From a virus, in IMG/VR virus record IMGVR_UViG_3300019776_000836, positions 1 to 44,684 of that record: a stretch of 44,684 nucleotides of DNA. One strand, 5' to 3'. The notes under the pieces are model-generated. The model searched no databases. It was not told where the DNA came from and saw only the letters and a program-made list of their open reading frames with translations. Shown here piece after piece: positions 6,320-15,428 of this stretch; position 1 is the stretch's first letter; every line of letters starts with the position of its first letter. A program made the translations under genes and the position numbers.

Positions 6320-7960
6320 CTACGCCGCGACCGTGTCGAGCGTGCGAATCGCCGCGACCGATGCGCCGCTGCTGCCGACCGTGCCGACGCTCTCGAAGGG
6401 CAGGATGGACCCGCCCAGGGCGACGTAGCGCCGCACCCGGACCACGACGGGAATATCGGCCGCATAGATCAGCGTAGTGGACAACGAAGCGCCCGAGGCG
6501 GCGGCATCCAACAGCGGCACGAAAGCGCCCCGGCCGTTGTAGTTCGCCGCCAGCGTGACGCCGGACGCCAGCGTAAAGGTCGAACCGGACCAGCTGCTGT
6601 AGGCGTAGCGGTCATAGGTGCCGGCCGCGTTCAGGACGCGAATGGTCCCGGTCTGCGGTTCATCGGCGCCGATGGTGCCGGAGACAGTGACGGTGCCCGA
6701 GCCGGCGGCATTGCCGCTGGCCGCCAGGGTGTATTGCGCCAGGTTGATCGTGGTGCTGGCGGCGCCGGTGGAGCGGGCGACCAGCACCTGATCGCCGGCG
6801 AAAAGGCCGGTGACAGCGACGGTGACGACGTTCGGCGGGATCTGCGTGGTGCCATCACTGGCGATGAGCTGGAACGCCTGCACATCGCGGCTGTCCATAC
6901 CTTGCACCCAGACGCCGCGGGCACCGAAGAACTTGCCGCCGGCGAAGCTGCCGAAGGGCGCGGCAGCGTTCGCTGCGTAGTTCGACAGGGCGAGGTAGAG
7001 CTGCCCCTGCGTGCCGTTCAGCAAGCCCGTTGCGCCGCGGCGAACCAGATATTGAAGGTACTCATAGACCTGATACATGCGGTTTCCGCCGCAGCTGACG
7101 ATCAGGTCATAGGACTTCGCGCCGTTGCCGTTGCCCAGGTCTTTGCTGACCGCACCGAAGGACAGGCTGATCCCGGAGAAGGCGGCGACGGTTGCGCCAC
7201 TATCGACGATCGACGCATCGGCGGTTGTCTGGAGCGGCACCGGGTTGCGGCCACCAGCCGAGAGGTCGATGGCGTAATAGGCGTAGGTATTGCCAAACTC
7301 GCGGGCATAGACCGCGGCCTGCCCGGCGTTGATGGCGACGCCCGCCCGCTTTACCGGCAGCAGCAGGTCGATCTGCCCGGCAGGCCAGTAGGAGGTCAGG
7401 ACCGAGTTCGCGCCCTGCGACACATAAAGCTGCGTCCCGGCTTGCAGCGTGCCCAGGGTGTAGAGGTTGGCGAATTCCGCCTCTCCCGTCGCCACCGCCG
7501 TGGTCGTGCCGGCGCCGGTGCCCGAGGTGATCGAGGTGCTGCCCGCCGCCAGCGTTCCGGTGCCGGCCCGCACCCACCACAGCTTCGCCGCGTTGTCATA
7601 ACCCAGCAGCGTGCCCGTCGCCGCGCCGACGGCGACCGTTTTGCCGATGTCACTGGCGACGGCGGCGGTATAGGTGCTGCCGAAGGTCAGCAGATAGATC
7701 GCGTTGGACCAGCCCGAGGTGGAAATGCCGCCGAGCCGCAGATATTGCAGATCAGCTTCCGACAGAAACCAGCCATTCACCATGGTGTAGTTCACCGGGG
7801 TGCTGGCCGACATCGGCACGGAGTATTGCATGTAGCTGGCGGTGGCGAAGACGCTTTCCAGCCAGGAATAGAGCGCGTTTACGGTGTAGACCGTGCTGCC
7901 GGCGGTGTGCGTCACCCGGCGGGTGACAGGGTCGATCGTCCAGTCGTCCTGGATGGCCAT
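6320..7960 (-). CDS. Large hypothetical virion protein
   Basis: This 546-residue protein is beta-rich, with many Gly, Ser and Thr residues and repeated short turns (GTLAAGSTSITSGTGAGTT near residue 135; AASGNAAGSGTVTVSGTIG near 430). The N-terminus reads MAIQDDWTIDPVTRRVTHTAG. No enzyme motif is seen. Composition and place after the fibre genes point to a fibre, tail-tip or capsid-decoration protein. It starts three bases after the preceding small ORF. It is unrecognised, so the structural role is inferred. Confidence 0.65.
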   Translation of the reverse strand: MAIQDDWTIDPVTRRVTHTAGSTVYTVNALYSWLESVFATASYMQYSVPMSASTPVNYTMVNGWFLSEADLQYLRLGGISTSGWSNAIYLLTFGSTYTAAVASDIGKTVAVGAATGTLLGYDNAAKLWWVRAGTGTLAAGSTSITSGTGAGTTTAVATGEAEFANLYTLGTLQAGTQLYVSQGANSVLTSYWPAGQIDLLLPVKRAGVAINAGQAAVYAREFGNTYAYYAIDLSAGGRNPVPLQTTADASIVDSGATVAAFSGISLSFGAVSKDLGNGNGAKSYDLIVSCGGNRMYQVYEYLQYLVRRGATGLLNGTQGQLYLALSNYAANAAAPFGSFAGGKFFGARGVWVQGMDSRDVQAFQLIASDGTTQIPPNVVTVAVTGLFAGDQVLVARSTGAASTTINLAQYTLAASGNAAGSGTVTVSGTIGADEPQTGTIRVLNAAGTYDRYAYSSWSGSTFTLASGVTLAANYNGRGAFVPLLDAAASGASLSTTLIYAADIPVVVRVRRYVALGGSILPFESVGTVGSSGASVAAIRTLDTVAA

Positions 7961-7963
7961 GGA

Positions 7964-8188
7964 TCAGGTCTCCGGGAAATAGGCGTCGAGCAGCTGCAGG
8001 CTGGCATAGCCGGCGATCTCGGCCGCGGTCAGATCGGCGCGGCGAATGCCGAAGGCGACACGCTCATCATCCGACAGCCAGCCGTAGCAGGCGATGACGG
8101 CGCGCAGCTCCTCTTCCGTCAGATCCTCTCGGCGTTTTCGGCAGGCCGTCTGAAACAGGTCGGCGGCGTCGGCGCTCGGGTGATACAT
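7964..8188 (-). CDS. Small hypothetical protein
   Basis: This 74-residue protein is mostly helical and mildly acidic: it opens YHPSADAADLFQTACRKRRE, then has LTEEELRAVIACYGWLSDDERVAFGI. Short helical proteins between fibre genes are often assembly chaperones, but no signature of such a family is visible. It is spaced one base from the upstream gene and three from the downstream one, consistent with one operon. Confidence 0.55.
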   Translation of the reverse strand: MYHPSADAADLFQTACRKRREDLTEEELRAVIACYGWLSDDERVAFGIRRADLTAAEIAGYASLQLLDAYFPET

Positions 8189-8189
8189 A

Positions 8190-8609
8190 TCAGGCTCCGA
8201 TGGTGTCAGGCTGCTGGGCGACGAAGATCGTGGCGCCGGCGCGGGTCAGATAGGCGTGCGTTTCGAAGGGCAGCCATTTTGTGGCGCCGTACGCGCGCAC
8301 CCGGAGGATCACGTCATCGGCCAGCGCCACGGCGGGAATGGCGGTCAGCACAATATCGGCTGCCGTTCCGCCTTGCGCCCCGGTGGCCAGCACGGCGCCG
8401 GTGGCCGAGCGGGCCAGCCAATAGTTACTGCCCGGCTGGACGTTCTGCAGGGTGACAGTCGCAAGGTAAAGCGTGTCGCCCGGCAACACTTGCAGCCCAA
8501 AGCTGGCGCCGCCCGCGATGGCGGTCGCCTTGACGGGCTCCACAATGACGCGATGGCCGGTCCGCGGGCCATAATGGCCGCGCTGGCGCACATGCAGCGC
8601 GGTCGCCAT
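8190..8609 (-). CDS. Hypothetical fibre-associated protein
   Basis: This 139-residue protein has a basic N-terminus (LHVRQRGHYGPRTGHRVIV) followed by a beta-rich domain with PGDTLYLATVTLQNVQPGSNYWLARS at about residues 43-68 and VILRVRAYGATKWLPFETHAYL near 101-122. The second half resembles short fibre-tip or carbohydrate-contact domains. Its start shares one base with the stop of the 659-residue fibre gene (TGATG), so the two are probably made together. No family is recognised. Confidence 0.55.
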   Translation of the reverse strand: MATALHVRQRGHYGPRTGHRVIVEPVKATAIAGGASFGLQVLPGDTLYLATVTLQNVQPGSNYWLARSATGAVLATGAQGGTAADIVLTAIPAVALADDVILRVRAYGATKWLPFETHAYLTRAGATIFVAQQPDTIGA

Positions 8610-10588
8610 CAGGTCACCGTCGGGTCTGGATGGATGAAGAAGCTGGCGTTGGCCGATTGCGGCGCGCCCTGATAGGCGACGATCGCCACCTCGATCTCGG
8701 TGTTCGCGGCCGGTAGGCCAGACAAAGTCAGGGCCAACTTCAGCGCGTTGAAGGTGGGGTAGCTGCTCTTCGTCCAGGCGCCGCTGCCGGCGGCAAGCGG
8801 CGAGCCGGCGCCGCGGTTGAACAGCCGGGCGTTTGTCGTCTCCATCACCGTCCGGTTCGTGGCGGCGCTGACATAGGAAACCTTCAGCCCCAGGTGCTGA
8901 TCGGTGACGTTCGCCACCGGGATCGCGGCATCCATCAGCAGATCGACCGTGACGGTGCCGGCGAGCCCGCCCGTGGAGGTGATCGTTTTCGTCAGCCGCG
9001 CCAGCTCCACCCCGCCTTGCAAGCCATGGATCGCGTAGCTTGACAGCGAGAGGTTCGACCCGGCCCAGAGGGCAAGGTAGGAGAACAGCGTGCCATCCGG
9101 CAGCGTGGCGGTCAGCGTCGGGTAGCCGGCGCCGGGCGCCCAGGCGATGGTGGTGCGCGGCGTCTCAAAGCGATATTGCCGAGTAGGCCCGACGCCCTGC
9201 TGCAGGATGTGCCCGACCTCTTCATGGCCGAACGCCTGGCCATTCAACCCGAGCAACCCGCCGGAGGCGTTGACGTTGAAGCCCGGGCAGTTTTCCGCGA
9301 TCAGCGCGTTGCCCGCGGCGATGGCGGCCAGCCCGGTGAACAGCGTCGGGGCGTTGCTGGCGCTGAACGAACCCTGCACCTGCGCGGTGCAGTTTCTGAA
9401 CACCACTCGATAGTTGGTGGCGGTGGACCAGTTCGCCAGATTGGCGAGCCCGCCGGATGCGCCAGACAGGCTTGGCCAAGAGAAAGTGCAGTTTTCGAAG
9501 GTCGTGACGGTGTTATTATTGGCCACCGCCTGCTGAGAAAGTATTGGATAGAAGAACGTCCGATTAAATGTAAAGGAGCAATTCAGAAAGGTTAGATCGC
9601 TTGCCACGTTGAAATAAGGGCTGGATACAAAGATTGCCGGATTGCTGCCGTTCGTGGAATTGTCCACGAACGAAATCCTGTCCAGCGTCATGCTGTTGGT
9701 AATATTTGACCCAGGCCCGCCGACATAATGCCCAAAGCTCTGCGTTCCGCAACCCGTGGTTGTCTGGAAAATGAACTTCCCCAGGGTGCGAGCGCCGAAA
9801 TAGACCTGCACGCCGCTGGCGGCGCCCCAGGTAGTTCCGTACCCCACCGCGGTTTGCCCCAGCGACCAGACGAAGGTGCCGGTGTCGCCGGCCCAGATCG
9901 TGCCGTCATCGACTACATAGAAGGCCGAGGCCGCGATGGCGAAGCTGAACTGCGTGGCGAAGGCGCTGTGCGTGATCGTCACGCCGTTCGCGCGAATATT
10001 GACCGTGTCGCCAAAGCCCTGCGGGCGGGGCCCGGCGATCTGCGTCGAAAGCAGCGGCGAATAGGTCCATTTCGCCAGCGCCGACGGCCACATCGTGCCG
10101 ACCGTGTCGTCATTGACGAAGTAGCCCCAGGCGCCCGAGGCGCCGCCGGCGAACTGCGTGGTCGGGAACCCCGCGATGGTGGCGGAGCTGATCTGCCAGT
10201 TCGGGTTGGCGTTATAGACCGCCGAGCCGGCCCGGGTGCGAACGGTCAGCGTAGCGCCGGAGGACGTGGCGTAGAGCGCGTTCCGCAGCTGCGGCTGGGT
10301 CCAGTTGCTGGCGGGATAGCCCGAGGGGATGGCGGTGGAAGACGCCTGGATCAGCGCGGCGATCGCGGCGGCCAGCGCGGTAGCGTCCGCCGGGGTCGAG
10401 CCCAGCGTCAGGGTGACGCCGCAGACGCTGATAGTGTTGCCCGAGACGGCGCCGAGGTTCGACGCGAAAGTGATGGACGCGGTCGCCCAGGTGGCGAGGC
10501 CCATCGCCAGCCCGTCTCCGTCCTGCGCCGCAGAGGGGGCCGCGACATAGGCCGGGTAGGCGCCGTGCTGCAGGTAGTAGGTGGCCAT
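8609..10588 (-). CDS. Large tail-fibre or tailspike-like protein
   Basis: This 659-residue protein is mainly beta-structured. Its centre (about residues 180-430) is rich in Asn, Phe and Thr with repeated short strands of the kind found in right-handed beta-helix fibres (SMTLDRISFVDNSTNG; FLNCSFTFNRTFFY; NTVTTFENCTFSW). The N-terminus and the C-terminal 200 residues differ in composition and could be the attachment and tip domains. The stretch of DNA at about 9480-9740 is clearly poorer in G+C than its flanks, as expected for an exchanged receptor-binding module. It follows the Tfa-like chaperone and the gp53-like fibre. Receptor binding is inferred. Confidence 0.7.
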   Translation of the reverse strand: MATYYLQHGAYPAYVAAPSAAQDGDGLAMGLATWATASITFASNLGAVSGNTISVCGVTLTLGSTPADATALAAAIAALIQASSTAIPSGYPASNWTQPQLRNALYATSSGATLTVRTRAGSAVYNANPNWQISSATIAGFPTTQFAGGASGAWGYFVNDDTVGTMWPSALAKWTYSPLLSTQIAGPRPQGFGDTVNIRANGVTITHSAFATQFSFAIAASAFYVVDDGTIWAGDTGTFVWSLGQTAVGYGTTWGAASGVQVYFGARTLGKFIFQTTTGCGTQSFGHYVGGPGSNITNSMTLDRISFVDNSTNGSNPAIFVSSPYFNVASDLTFLNCSFTFNRTFFYPILSQQAVANNNTVTTFENCTFSWPSLSGASGGLANLANWSTATNYRVVFRNCTAQVQGSFSASNAPTLFTGLAAIAAGNALIAENCPGFNVNASGGLLGLNGQAFGHEEVGHILQQGVGPTRQYRFETPRTTIAWAPGAGYPTLTATLPDGTLFSYLALWAGSNLSLSSYAIHGLQGGVELARLTKTITSTGGLAGTVTVDLLMDAAIPVANVTDQHLGLKVSYVSAATNRTVMETTNARLFNRGAGSPLAAGSGAWTKSSYPTFNALKLALTLSGLPAANTEIEVAIVAYQGAPQSANASFFIHPDPTVT

Positions 10589-10594
10589 CGACTA

Positions 10595-10999
10595 TCAGGC
10601 GCCCGGCCGCGCCAGGATCACGGCAGGATCGGCGCCGATGCCGCGCAGCAGCGTCAGCGCCTCCTCATCGTCATGCGCCACGCCCTGTTCCAGCGTGACC
10701 AGCTTCAGCATGGTGGCCGGCGTCGCCATGATCGCGGTCGCCGCGGCGGCCCATTTTCCGGCCATTTCCAGCCGCTGGCGCAGCAGCGGAACCGGCACAT
10801 ACCAGGACGCCGGCGGCGGCAACGGGGTAGGGTCCACAGCCTCGGGGCCATTGGGGCCGGCGACGATGCGCTTGCCGGCGGCCTGCGCGGCCATCAGCGC
10901 GGCATAATCGGCGGCGGACACATCGGCCGCGTCGTCCGGGATGTCGGCATGCAAGCCGCGCACGAAGAACCCGCCGGCGCTTTTCGAATAGACGTACAT
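10595..10999 (-). CDS. Tail fibre assembly (Tfa-like) protein
   Basis: This 134-residue protein shows the Tfa/gpG-type N-terminus: MYVYSKSAGGFFVRGLHADIPDDA, then VSAADYAALMAAQAAGKRIVAGPNG, corresponding to the family's short strand, the ADYxxLL-like helix and the GKxI loop. The C-terminal half is helical. Members help fibres trimerise or cap their tips. It lies between two fibre genes, six bases from the next and 12 from the previous, as expected. Assignment to the family is good; which fibre it serves is not known. Confidence 0.75.
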   Translation of the reverse strand: MYVYSKSAGGFFVRGLHADIPDDAADVSAADYAALMAAQAAGKRIVAGPNGPEAVDPTPLPPPASWYVPVPLLRQRLEMAGKWAAAATAIMATPATMLKLVTLEQGVAHDDEEALTLLRGIGADPAVILARPGA

Positions 11000-11011
11000 C
11001 GCGCGAACTCC

Positions 11012-11566
11012 TCAGTAGCCGATCACGAAGAAGCGGCCGGTCATGGCGGCACCGGCCGAACGGCAGGACAGCCCCAGGGTGCCGCCGGTGCGGCTAACCC
11101 AATGCGCCCACGCAGTTTCCTGCATCACGCCGTTTACATCGTTTGGCGTTACAAAAACCTGCAAGGCGGCAGTCGGAAACGCGATTGGCCAGGTCACCGA
11201 AATGGAAGCCTCCGCCACGCCATCGGTCAGCGAGCCGGCGACGGTGCCGGAGTAGCTGCCCCATTGCACGATCAGGCCGCCGGGGAAGACCTGCCAGCCA
11301 TTGGTGCCAAAGCTCGCACCGCTGGACGCCGAGGCGATCAGGGCCTGGATTGCAGGCAGCAGCTGGTGCGAGTTCGTCTTGCTGAGCGAGAGTCCGGCCG
11401 TCAGGATGACGTGAACCAGCTCTTCCTGCACCGCGTTCAGCCAATCGGCTGTTACCACCGTGGCATCGGCCACACCCGGGGACCCTTCGCTGAAATAGCC
11501 GAAGGTCCCGGTCGCGGCCGGGGTCGGCATGGTGCCCACGGCACCGGAGCTATCGATCTTGAACAT
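11012..11566 (-). CDS. Tail fibre protein with gp53-like C-terminal domain
   Basis: This 184-residue protein begins with the segment MFKIDSSGAVGTMPTPAATG typical of short phage fibre N-termini. It has a helical middle (WLNAVQEELVHVILTAGLSLSK) and ends in a gp53-like tip domain (GTNGWQVFPGGLIVQWG at about 97-113, IAFPTAALQVFV near 138-149, TGRFFVIGY at the end). It follows the last baseplate gene (gp48-like), the usual position of a fibre that attaches to the baseplate wedge. Confidence 0.8.
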   Translation of the reverse strand: MFKIDSSGAVGTMPTPAATGTFGYFSEGSPGVADATVVTADWLNAVQEELVHVILTAGLSLSKTNSHQLLPAIQALIASASSGASFGTNGWQVFPGGLIVQWGSYSGTVAGSLTDGVAEASISVTWPIAFPTAALQVFVTPNDVNGVMQETAWAHWVSRTGGTLGLSCRSAGAAMTGRFFVIGY

Positions 11567-11581
11567 AAGGCCCCTTTCGGA

Positions 11582-12256
11582 TCAGGTGAAAAGCGGCGCG
11601 AAGGTGTCGTCGGTCAGCACCGCGCCGCTATCGGCGGTGATGGCCGGCGCGCCGGTCGGGCCGGCAAAGAAAACCAGGGTGTGCGCAGGCTTCGCCCGCT
11701 GCATCAGGCAGCCCAGAACGCCGGCATGGACCACACGCAGGCGATCGCCGGCGCGAAGCGTGCCTGCCCGGGCCAGAAAGACGCGCGGGACATAGCCCTG
11801 CACCGCCCAGGCAAAGCGCCAGGCCGTGCCGCGGCAACGGGCGCCGGCGCGCATCACGCCGGCCTGCGCCGGACGAAATTCCAGAACGGTGATCGCGTAG
11901 CCGTAGCGCGCCGCCAAGGCGACGAAATAGGCTCGACTTTGCCCGCCGATATCGGCCATTCGCATCCGCAGAGCGGCGCGACGCTGTTCCAGCGGCTGGC
12001 CGGCGGGCGCGGGGCAGCAGATATCCGGCAGGCCGAACGCCCGTTCCCAGTCGGGCAGCAGCTCGGTGGCCGAGACCGGCAGGCTTTCCCGGCTGAGGAA
12101 GGCGGCGATGCGGCCCTCGATCCAGCCCAGCCGATCGGCGATGCCTGCCAGAACGGCGCCCTGCACGCCGTTCCAGACACCTGCCCAGGCCGCACCGCGC
12201 GGCAGCAAAGCGCGCAGCGCGGTCAGCCAATCGGTGGGACGAGGATCGGGCGCCAT
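11582..12256 (-). CDS. Baseplate protein gp48 / YmfQ family (DUF2313)
   Basis: This 224-residue protein matches the Mu gp48/YmfQ wedge family: LTALRALLPRGAAW near residue 11, LLPDWERAFGLPD near 66-78, RRAALRMRMADIGGQSRAYFVALAARYGYAITVLEF at about 91-126, and a C-terminal half with paired cysteines and beta strands. It would fill the outer part of the contractile baseplate wedge and contact the fibres. It shares one base with the stop of the gp47-like gene, and the order gp46-gp47-gp48-fibre is as in Mu. Confidence 0.85.
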   Translation of the reverse strand: MAPDPRPTDWLTALRALLPRGAAWAGVWNGVQGAVLAGIADRLGWIEGRIAAFLSRESLPVSATELLPDWERAFGLPDICCPAPAGQPLEQRRAALRMRMADIGGQSRAYFVALAARYGYAITVLEFRPAQAGVMRAGARCRGTAWRFAWAVQGYVPRVFLARAGTLRAGDRLRVVHAGVLGCLMQRAKPAHTLVFFAGPTGAPAITADSGAVLTDDTFAPLFT

Positions 12257-13317
12257 CAGACGAAGGTGACCGTTCCAGGCACAAAGATGGTGCCCGGCGC
12301 CGCGACCATATCGCCCGTCGGCAGGGTGATGACGTGATGCAGCTCACCCGTCGCGCGGCTGATCGCTTCGCCAAGCCGGCTGCGATAGATGGTGCCCGCC
12401 GGCGCGCCATCCAGCAGGATCTGCGCCGCCAGCTCTTGCCGGATGGCGGCCTGCACCGCTGCCGTGTTGTTCGCCAGCCCGGAAATGGTGACATTCAGCG
12501 GCACCCCGGACGGCGCCCAGACCAGCAGATCGGCGGTGACCGGCCGCAGCGCGTTCAGCGCCGCCTGCACCGCCGCGACGTCGCCACTGGCGGGAATGAT
12601 AGACCCCGGCAGGCGGCCATCCATGACGAAAGCCAGGTCCACCGTGCCGAGCCCGCGCGCGAGGGGATAGACCCAAGCGCGGGTGACGCCGGGCTGCGCC
12701 AGCGCCCAGGCCAGATAATCCGCCGCCGAGCCGCCCTGCGGCGGCGTCTGAATGCGCGCCAGCAGCCGGGCGCGATAGGCCGTGTCCGCCTCCAGGTCCG
12801 CTCCACCGGTCAGACCCGGCGCCGCGACCGTGGCAACGCCGACAATGCCCGCCACCGCGGCGGAAAGCGCCAGGCTGGCACCGGCATCGGTGTTGCCGGC
12901 CACGCCGGCCGTGCGCGCCAACACCGCGACAGAGGCGACACCGCCGGCAATGGTGGCGGCCGCCTGCGTGACATAAGCCGCGCCATCGGCGCGCGTCAGC
13001 ACCGCGCCAGCCGGCAGCGTGGCGCCATTCGTACCGGTGAGGGTGACAGTGCCGCCCGCAAAGGCGGCAGGCTGGCGAGACAGGCCGAAGATGGCGGCCC
13101 ATCGGTCGAGAAACTCGGTCTCTGCCGTATCGGGCAGCACCTGGCGCGCGATCCAATCGAGGTAGCCGAACAGAAGATGCCCGACGCCGGCGAAGAGCCG
13201 GGCCATGATGTTCAGATTGCTGACGCGCAGCAGCGGATCGGCGCCCGGCAGGCGGGCGGCCATGCTGGCCTGGGCGTCGCGGATCAGCGCGCCGAGCGTT
13301 GGACGGGTGAAGGGCAT
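12256..13317 (-). CDS. Baseplate protein J / Mu gp47 family
   Basis: This 353-residue protein is a baseplate J-like wedge component. The N-terminus (PFTRPTLGALIRDAQASMAARL), the TAETEFLDRWAAIFGLSR block at about residues 63-80 and the GGTVTLTGTNGATLPAGAVLTRADGAAYVT strands at about 87-116 are characteristic. Its middle is Ala/Gly-rich, and ITRATGELHHVITLPTGDM-like residues near 315 close the core. In Mu-type phages it forms the inner wedge with gp46 and gp48. It ends one base inside the next gene and starts two bases after the gp46-like stop. Confidence 0.9.
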   Translation of the reverse strand: MPFTRPTLGALIRDAQASMAARLPGADPLLRVSNLNIMARLFAGVGHLLFGYLDWIARQVLPDTAETEFLDRWAAIFGLSRQPAAFAGGTVTLTGTNGATLPAGAVLTRADGAAYVTQAAATIAGGVASVAVLARTAGVAGNTDAGASLALSAAVAGIVGVATVAAPGLTGGADLEADTAYRARLLARIQTPPQGGSAADYLAWALAQPGVTRAWVYPLARGLGTVDLAFVMDGRLPGSIIPASGDVAAVQAALNALRPVTADLLVWAPSGVPLNVTISGLANNTAAVQAAIRQELAAQILLDGAPAGTIYRSRLGEAISRATGELHHVITLPTGDMVAAPGTIFVPGTVTFV

Positions 13318-13318
13318 G

Positions 13319-13783
13319 TCAGGCAGCCTCGGTTCGCAGCCACAGAAGATCGAAGCGGCGGTCCCCGGCGGGGCCCTGAATCAGCAACCGAATGGCCAGC
13401 CGGTTCGCCGGGACGCCCTGCCATTCGGTGGCGACGGCCAGGCCGGTGGCGACCTTGTCGCGGATCATCCAGCCGAGCGATTCCCGAATGTAAAGCTCGG
13501 CCCGGCGCCGGGTTTCGTCATTCGCCGGGGCGCGCGACAGCAGCCAGAGACGCGAGCCGAGCGGCTCTTCCGCCTCCCCTTCCAGCGTCAGGTCGCCCCA
13601 CCAGCCGCGGCGGTCGGCGTCGCGTGGATCCGGCAGCACGTCATCGGCCGCGGCCCGGCGGTCCGTCAGCAGGGACAGCAGCACGGCGGTGGCCAGCGTT
13701 GCATCGTCCGCCAGGTCGCCGGCCGTCACCTGCCAGTCTCCCGCCGATCCGATACTGTCAAGGATGGTGGCGATGTCAGCCAT
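13319..13783 (-). CDS. Baseplate protein gp46 family (W/gp25-like)
   Basis: This 154-residue protein belongs to the Mu gp46 family. It has a first third around DLADDATLATAVLLSLLTDRRA, the family's RRGWWGDL block near residues 58-65, SRLWLLSRAPANDETRRRAELYIRESLGWMI at about 76-106, and a C-terminal strand pair. It is the sheath-attaching baseplate wedge subunit. Its ATG overlaps the TAA of the gp45-like gene (TAATG). Confidence 0.88.
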   Translation of the reverse strand: MADIATILDSIGSAGDWQVTAGDLADDATLATAVLLSLLTDRRAAADDVLPDPRDADRRGWWGDLTLEGEAEEPLGSRLWLLSRAPANDETRRRAELYIRESLGWMIRDKVATGLAVATEWQGVPANRLAIRLLIQGPAGDRRFDLLWLRTEAA

Positions 13784-14214
13784 TACTGCGCGAATACCTT
13801 CGTCGCGGCCGAATTATCGGCCAGCTTCACCGGCAGCACCGCGCCGGGCCCGCCGAGTTTCACCGCAGGCGCTTCCACGGTGACGACGGCCTGATGCTTC
13901 AGCGCGATGCCGGCGGCGGTCATGCGGACGCTGTTGCCGGCCACATCGGCCAAGCCGATTTCGCCGGGGGCAAGCCCCGAAATCCGCTGCCCGGTGCCGT
14001 CCGGCAGCAGGGCCACGCGATGATCGGCGGTGCCGCCGACCTGCAGGACCAGCACCTCCGACCCAACCGGCGGCAGATAGGTCAGGAACGCCGGCAGCAT
14101 CAGCTGTACCCGGCTGCGCTCCTCCCCGTGCCAAAGCGCCAGATCGAGCAGCACGCGCCCTTTCACCAGGGCGGCGCGACGGACGATGGCGCGGCTGATG
14201 GCGTCGCGGTTCAT
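13783..14214 (-). CDS. Baseplate spike protein (Mu gp45 / gpV-like)
   Basis: The start at 14214 gives 143 residues and the usual ATGA overlap with the upstream gene; the frame stays open further upstream, but that part is antisense-like Arg/Gly-rich sequence. The protein has an N-terminal helix (NRDAISRAIVRRAALVKG), an OB-fold region with FLTYLPPVGSEVLVLQVGG near 45-63, and a beta-helical tip region ending in TVEAPAVKLGG. It would form the membrane-piercing trimer at the baseplate centre. It is shorter than Mu gp45, so the tip may be reduced. Confidence 0.85.
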   Translation of the reverse strand: MNRDAISRAIVRRAALVKGRVLLDLALWHGEERSRVQLMLPAFLTYLPPVGSEVLVLQVGGTADHRVALLPDGTGQRISGLAPGEIGLADVAGNSVRMTAAGIALKHQAVVTVEAPAVKLGGPGAVLPVKLADNSAATKVFAQ

Positions 14215-15428
14215 TCGATGGGCACCACTTCGCCCCAGCTGCCGCCGCCTTCCGTACCGGCGCCGCCGGCCCGCAGCCGGCGCGGACGGGGCGCCCTGGG
14301 CACGGCGGCCGATTCGACGGCGGGCTGGGGCGCGAAGCATTCCTGCGGCGCCAGCTCGAGGTCCGTGGTTCGCCCGTTGGGGTCGATTTTGAACGTGACC
14401 CCGACGATCAGCATCTCTCTTACCAGCTGCAAGGCCGGCAGGTCGCAGGCGATCAGGCGGTTGATGCGCCACAGCGCGCCATCCGCATCGCGCCAGCCGC
14501 GCACGGTCACCTGCGCCCGGGCGCCCCGGCCGGCGGCGTGCTTGGCTTCCCAGATCGCCCGCGCCTTGGCTTCAGCCGGGGTCAGCGCGCGTTCCGCGAT
14601 GATGACCCGTTCCCGAAACCGGGGCACATTCGGGTCGCTGGCGCTGGCCGAGACCCCCGGGGCGACCACGTCGGTCGGATCGCCGGAAGCGTCCTCGGCG
14701 GTGTCGGCCACCAGGGCCGTCACCTCCGGCGGGGGCAGCTGCGCGAGGACCGTGACGGTCGAAAAGCGTTCCGCGCCGTCAAGCTCCCCGCTTGCCGCCA
14801 GCACGTTCTGGCCGATCATCAGAGCGCCCGGCGCGCGGTCCTGCGCCGCCTGGGCCAGCACCAGACGGCCCTGGCCATCATCGGTCAGCAGCACGCCCCG
14901 GGTGCGGGCCAGCTCCTCCAGCCATTGCCAGATCGGCTGATCGCGCGATGGCGCGGCCAGCGGGATGACCGCGCCGGCCTCGCCGATGGTTACCACTTCG
15001 ACGCCGAAGGGGGCGGCCGCGCTGCGGGCGATGGCTTCCAGCGTATTGCCGCGCAGCTCCCCCGGCACCGCCGTGCAATCGACCAGGTCCGCTGTCTTGC
15101 TGCGGCCGGTGATGGTCACCACGCGGCTGCGCGCGTCGATCTGCGCGGCGTAGCGATCGACGTAGCCGGTCAGCGTCACATCGCTGCCCAGCAGCACCTC
15201 CACCGGCCGGAACAGATCGATCTGCCAGGGCTGTTCCTGCCCGATCCAGCGCTCCACCACCTGGGCGGTGAAGGACGAGCAGCCCTGCTCCATGCTGCGA
15301 GTCACGGTCAGCGCCGTCCAGCCGGCATAGTCGCGGCCATCCACGCGCAGCACCGCCTCCTCGCCCGCGCCGATCCGATCGGCGGTGACGACGGTGGCAG
15401 GCAGCTCGGCTTCCGTCGTCTCGCTCAT
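14211..15428 (-). CDS. Baseplate hub protein (Mu gp44 / gpP-like)
   Basis: This 405-residue protein matches the Mu gp44 / gpP hub family: LRVDGRDYAGWTALTVTRSMEQGCSSF at about residues 28-54, LGSDVTLTGYVDRYAAQIDARSRVVTITGRSKTADLVDCT near 86-125, and IWQWLEELARTRGVLLTDDG near 170-189. It forms the trimeric hub between tape measure and spike. The C-terminal 60 residues are Pro/Ala/Gly-rich and probably unstructured. Both boundaries overlap neighbours by four bases. Confidence 0.9.
   Translation of the reverse strand: MSETTEAELPATVVTADRIGAGEEAVLRVDGRDYAGWTALTVTRSMEQGCSSFTAQVVERWIGQEQPWQIDLFRPVEVLLGSDVTLTGYVDRYAAQIDARSRVVTITGRSKTADLVDCTAVPGELRGNTLEAIARSAAAPFGVEVVTIGEAGAVIPLAAPSRDQPIWQWLEELARTRGVLLTDDGQGRLVLAQAAQDRAPGALMIGQNVLAASGELDGAERFSTVTVLAQLPPPEVTALVADTAEDASGDPTDVVAPGVSASASDPNVPRFRERVIIAERALTPAEAKARAIWEAKHAAGRGARAQVTVRGWRDADGALWRINRLIACDLPALQLVREMLIVGVTFKIDPNGRTTDLELAPQECFAPQPAVESAAVPRAPRPRRLRAGGAGTEGGGSWGEVVPIE

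Noticed and set aside
9728-12337. Very long open frame on the plus strand across tail fibre and baseplate genes
   Set aside because: It is antisense to well-recognised minus-strand genes. Its translation is Arg/Gly/Ala-rich low complexity, typical of a stop-free shadow frame in GC-rich DNA.
12334-14940. Second very long plus-strand frame opposite the gp45-gp48 baseplate genes
   Set aside because: Same reason: antisense to recognised baseplate genes with family signatures, and lacking any domain.
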